9,821 bases of DNA, taken from positions 1 to 9,821 of the forward strand of contig JABCZE010000035.1 of NCBI GenBank assembly GCA_013289785.1, read 5' to 3'. This DNA is from Vulcanimicrobiota bacterium. Its GTDB lineage: Bacteria; Vulcanimicrobiota; Vulcanimicrobiia; Vulcanimicrobiales; Vulcanimicrobiaceae. Below are positions 6,351 through 9,821 of this stretch, in pieces (within the stretch, counting starts at the first letter, position 1; the number at the start of each line of letters is the position of its first letter). A model generated the notes under the pieces. It was not told the origin of the DNA. It made no database searches and saw only the letters and a program-made list of their open reading frames with translations. The position numbers and the translations under genes were made by a program.

Positions 6351-9300
6351 GGATTCGACGGGCGCAGCGGCCAGAGCTCGGGCTTAAACGCCAGCACGGT
6401 CAATAAGACGAGAGCGATCAACGAGATGATCCCGGCGATGAGGAAGTATCGCTGGCCGGCGAATCGCAAAGCAATCGTTCCGCCCTGAGGAAGCGCCGGC
6501 ACGATCCATCCGTTGGAAACGCCGTTGACGATGACGTGGTTGAGCAGCTTGCCGTTGACCGTCGCTTGCCACTCGGGATGGAACGCATCGCCGAATACCA
6601 ATAGGAAGGACGCGGCATTGGCATTTACGGGTACGGTCACGTCAACGGCGGTAGGCGAGCGCCGCTCCCAGGCAAGCCCAAACGGTCGCGTCGTCGGTAG
6701 CGTCACCGGTTCCATGCTCAAGAGCCCGATCTTCACCTCCGGGTCGGCGCTTTTCACCGAATGCACACCGCGGGAGAGAAAAACCGGTTGCGTGACGCGC
6801 TTGCCGTCGACTTTGACCGGCAGCGACGTCAATGACTGCGGGTTGCGCAGCGAGCGTGCCGGCATTGCATGCAAGTTATAGTACAGGCCCGACACCTTCA
6901 GACGCGTGTTTCGCGAAACGAACCAAATGCCAAGCACGCGCTGATATCCGTCGTACCAGCCGTTCGGGAACGCGTGCATGAAGTTGATGTCGAAGCCTCC
7001 CTGCTGCGGAAGCGGGAAGAGCCGATAGGTCACGCCGCCGCCGACGCCCAGCGCGACTGCGAGCCACGGATTGCCGCCTCCGCTCGACACCACCGTGCCG
7101 ACGAGATCCGGATCGCCGGCGAGTCCGCCGGGTGGGCCGGCGACCGCCTGCGCGCTAAACGCGCCATCACGCCGGGCCGGCGGTGCTCCGGGCGCGGGAC
7201 CGATCTTCGTGAACGAGAGATCCGGCGCTACGGCCGCCGAAATAACTCCCGCGCCCAAGTCGCCGCGCTCGCCAGTCGCCGACTTAAAGAGGAAAGCAAC
7301 GTCGTTCCAGCCCGGTCGTAGAGCAAGGTCTACCGTGACCGGCACGGGTGCCGGACCCTGGAGCTGATCGGTCGTGTCGTATTCCTGCGCGCCGGCATTC
7401 CCACCGGAGAGCGCTATCGTCCGTTGCACGCTGCCGTTAACCGCAAGGCTTAAAACGCTACCAACCTGGAGCCGGCTGATTTTGACCGCAGCCCGGGCGA
7501 CGACGTTGCCGGAGCCTGGAACGAAGACGCGCACGTGAGCGCTGCGAGCGAAGAGAAACCACGACTCAGGGTCGCCTCGCTGCCAATCATAGATCGCCGG
7601 ATCGTTGTGGTACCACGAGGCCGGCATGAGTATCGCCGACGTTCCAACGACGCCTTTGTCGGAAATGTAGGGAAGCGTGTTCGAGAGGTTTTCCGCAAAC
7701 GTTCCATGATACGAGGCGCCCTTCTCGACCCGCGTCGCAGCTAACCCGTCGGGACCGAACGGACCGACTGCGCTCGCTTGGATTCGGTATCTCCCTGCGG
7801 AGGGCAGCGTCACGGTCGTATTGAGGGCGTAAACCGATTTGGCGACGGCAGCGTTTTGCGGAAGGGCTTGCACGAGGGCCGCAATGCGCCCTCGCCAATC
7901 CCGCAGATCGTCCGCCCTCACGAGCGCGACGTCCAAGTCCTGATCGATGTAGCCGTCGGAAACGGCGTGGCGCCCTGCCGAAAGCGTAATCTCTCCGTAT
8001 TGCGTCCAGTCACCCGTACCTTGCGGAGTAAAATTCTTGTCGTCTACGGAGAGCGTCTGCGGCGGATCCTGTGCGAAGAGCAGCGACTCGTCCCGTGCAA
8101 AGACGTCGTATACTCCGCCCGTCTTTACTTCGAAGGGAATCGACCAGTCGGCGGCCACCGACGACGGGTGGACTCGAACGCCGTGGATCAAGGCCTCGTT
8201 GACGGCCAGGTCGCGGGCTTGCTCCGCCGATTCGGGCAGGATCGGAGAGAGCGCAAGCATCGCGGAAGAAAACTCGTCGGCGGAACGCGCTTGCGGATCG
8301 AAGCGAGCCTGGCCGCGCGCCATCGCCGCAATGTTTCCCAGATAGCCATCTGAAAAGGTCGGATCGGTTCCAACTACCGGATGGCTGACGCCGTAAACGA
8401 GCGGCAGCGCACCCCTCAAATGATAGACGTGCAACGGCCCATCCGAACGTACGGGTACGGCGCCGAGAACGCGGTGGAGGAGATCGTGCGTCAAGGTCGT
8501 CGTGTTGAATCGCCACTCGTCGGGCGAGCTGAAGTCGATCACCGGAATAAAATCGTCGCGCTGCAAGAACGTGTCGACGCCAAGCACGCGAAACATGTCG
8601 GCCGCAAATGGTTGGCCTTCGCGCGTCCCGCGATAGGCCCGGCGCACCCAGAGGTCCGTCCCCTCTGAAGGCTCGCTCCCCAGCAGTCCGTAGATCATCG
8701 GACGGTCTACCAGCGAGTTCTCGATGTAGAACTGCGGATTTCCCCAATCGAACTGTTCGAGAAACTGCGTCGGGAAGAGCGCAACCCGATGGCGATCGTC
8801 GTTGCCCACCAGCGCGTTTTCGCGGTACTCCCAGGCGGGAATCACCGTGCCGGGATAGTTCATCTTCAGAATCAGGACCGGAATGAAAATAACGATCGGC
8901 ATGGCGACGAGCAAACCGCCGGCGACCGCCGGGAGCCAGGCGAAGCGTTCTCGTCGCGACGCAGTGCGCGCGGGAACCTGTTCGCGCAGCCAGCTCAGAA
9001 GCGCGAAGGATGCCAGCCCGTAAAGCCCGCTGATCCCGAACTCCACGCCGGCCACCCATTTATACGAAAACCGGAACATCTGAAAGCCGGGAAAGTACCG
9101 GTAGAAAGCATCGTAGATCGGCGTCGTGACGGCGTCTCCGAGCGCATCGTGGTAGTAGCCGACGACGATTGGAACCGAAACGATGGTAACGATCAGAAAG
9201 TAGAGCGTAATCGGCCGTTGGTTGCGCGCAAACGCGACCCCGCCGAGCGCGACGATCGGCACGAACCAGAGTAGCCCGCTGAAAAGACCCTGTGCGTAGG

Positions 9301-9821
9301 GCGCCGCCCACGGGAAGTATGGCCGGCCCGAAAATGAGACGAACGTCGCCCAATGTCCCAGGCCGCGAAGAACGTTTTCGAACGACGTCGCGGCGTTGTG
9401 CAGCGACGGCGCTTCGCTCAGGACGCCGTTAAGCCAAACGTTCCTGAAGTAGTCGCCGAACGGCACGATCCAGTAGAGATTGATCAGCAACGCCGCAACG
9501 CAAGCGGCGGCGATGAACGGAATCGAGCGCCTTATCACCGTGCCCGGTTCGGGGCTCAGCGCCAGGGTAACGACGACGAAGATGGCCAGCAAAATGACGT
9601 TGATTGCAACCAACGGCGGATTGATGCCGCCGCCGACGAACACGAGCAACGCGATGCCAAGTGCCGCGGGCCACGGGTTCATCTCGCCGCGCAACGCACG
9701 CGCCGTAATGCCCACCATTGCCGGCAGCGTGCCGTACGTGAGCAGCCAGACGATCTGCGCTTGCGAGTTCAGCGCGACGTACATATTGAATAGGTAGGCG
9801 ACCGAGCCGGCGATGCGCGAG
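6347..9821 (-). CDS. Very large GT-C-like membrane protein with extracytoplasmic beta-rich region (5'-partial)
   Basis: Probable polyprenyl-phosphate-dependent glycosyltransferase or related envelope-glycan protein, loosely resembling the AftD/DUF3367 and YfhO groups. The frame stays open to the right edge: 12 in-frame residues precede the first visible Met (9784) and continue the same membrane helix, so that Met is not the start. By comparison with the paralogue at 3304-5529, about 110 N-terminal residues are missing, including the loop expected to hold the catalytic acid. Counting from that Met (1145 residues), helices occupy about 1-300, including an FRFSYKW segment at 237-243 that resembles the FReP-like segment of YfhO/AftD proteins. 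Residues 310-1110 are soluble, with beta-sandwich-like stretches near 545-625, 745-850 and 985-1100. One final helix lies at about 1113-1134. It ends TGA inside the ATGA that starts the next gene. Membrane GT-C-like architecture is clear; enzymatic activity and substrate are inferred. Confidence 0.75.
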   Translation of the reverse strand, partial: SRIAGSVAYLFNMYVALNSQAQIVWLLTYGTLPAMVGITARALRGEMNPWPAALGIALLVFVGGGINPPLVAINVILLAIFVVVTLALSPEPGTVIRRSIPFIAAACVAALLINLYWIVPFGDYFRNVWLNGVLSEAPSLHNAATSFENVLRGLGHWATFVSFSGRPYFPWAAPYAQGLFSGLLWFVPIVALGGVAFARNQRPITLYFLIVTIVSVPIVVGYYHDALGDAVTTPIYDAFYRYFPGFQMFRFSYKWVAGVEFGISGLYGLASFALLSWLREQVPARTASRRERFAWLPAVAGGLLVAMPIVIFIPVLILKMNYPGTVIPAWEYRENALVGNDDRHRVALFPTQFLEQFDWGNPQFYIENSLVDRPMIYGLLGSEPSEGTDLWVRRAYRGTREGQPFAADMFRVLGVDTFLQRDDFIPVIDFSSPDEWRFNTTTLTHDLLHRVLGAVPVRSDGPLHVYHLRGALPLVYGVSHPVVGTDPTFSDGYLGNIAAMARGQARFDPQARSADEFSSAMLALSPILPESAEQARDLAVNEALIHGVRVHPSSVAADWSIPFEVKTGGVYDVFARDESLLFAQDPPQTLSVDDKNFTPQGTGDWTQYGEITLSAGRHAVSDGYIDQDLDVALVRADDLRDWRGRIAALVQALPQNAAVAKSVYALNTTVTLPSAGRYRIQASAVGPFGPDGLAATRVEKGASYHGTFAENLSNTLPYISDKGVVGTSAILMPASWYHNDPAIYDWQRGDPESWFLFARSAHVRVFVPGSGNVVARAAVKISRLQVGSVLSLAVNGSVQRTIALSGGNAGAQEYDTTDQLQGPAPVPVTVDLALRPGWNDVAFLFKSATGERGDLGAGVISAAVAPDLSFTKIGPAPGAPPARRDGAFSAQAVAGPPGGLAGDPDLVGTVVSSGGGNPWLAVALGVGGGVTYRLFPLPQQGGFDINFMHAFPNGWYDGYQRVLGIWFVSRNTRLKVSGLYYNLHAMPARSLRNPQSLTSLPVKVDGKRVTQPVFLSRGVHSVKSADPEVKIGLLSMEPVTLPTTRPFGLAWERRSPTAVDVTVPVNANAASFLLVFGDAFHPEWQATVNGKLLNHVIVNGVSNGWIVPALPQGGTIALRFAGQRYFLIAGIISLIALVLLTVLAFKPELWPLRPSNP

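Noticed and set aside
8010..9059. 349-residue open frame on the minus strand in a different phase from the large membrane protein
   Set aside because: The composition is Arg/Ala/Ser-rich with no recognisable motif, and it lies entirely within the well-supported GT-C-like gene. It is a frame shadow caused by high GC.
9353..9793. 146-residue open frame on the plus strand near the right edge
   Set aside because: Its Arg/Asn/Gln-rich sequence, antisense to membrane helices of the large protein, is typical of a reverse-complement shadow.

Overview
The window is a fully coding, minus-strand stretch of a bacterial cell-envelope or exopolysaccharide glycan locus. Base composition is GC-rich (roughly 60 % by eye). 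No gene points to a named species. The GC-rich, tightly packed genes and the giant GT-C-like membrane proteins would fit an uncultured, soil-type lineage (for example Eremiobacterota-like, or another phylum with actinobacterial-style GT-C proteins), but this is a low-confidence guess.

In order of transcription (right to left) there are seven genes. (1) A very large polytopic GT-C-like membrane protein with a long extracytoplasmic part rich in beta-sandwich-like segments (6347-9821); its N-terminus lies beyond the window. (2) A 274-aa protein of about eight membrane segments and unknown function (5526-6350). (3) A second, smaller GT-C-like membrane protein (3304-5529), which is a divergent paralogue of the first. 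(4) A DegT/DnrJ/EryC1-type sugar aminotransferase (2185-3297). (5) A Gfo/Idh/MocA NAD-dependent sugar dehydrogenase (1161-2177). (6) A family-2 glycosyltransferase with C-terminal membrane segments (159-1160). (7) The first 54 codons of an ATP-grasp enzyme that runs off the left edge (1-162).

The genes are packed without real intergenic space. There are 4-base stop/start overlaps at three junctions, one directly abutting junction, and gaps of 6 and 7 bases at the other two. This is one operon, probably translationally coupled, and its promoter and terminator lie outside the window. No RNA gene, mobile element, CRISPR array or attachment site was seen.

A working model (inference) is as follows. 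The dehydrogenase and aminotransferase make a nucleotide-linked amino sugar, probably a 3-amino sugar. The GT2 enzyme adds a sugar to a lipid-linked acceptor on the cytoplasmic face. The ATP-grasp enzyme may attach an acyl or amino-acid group. The two GT-C-like proteins, with the small membrane protein encoded between them, complete or decorate the glycan on the outer face using polyprenyl-phosphate-linked donors.
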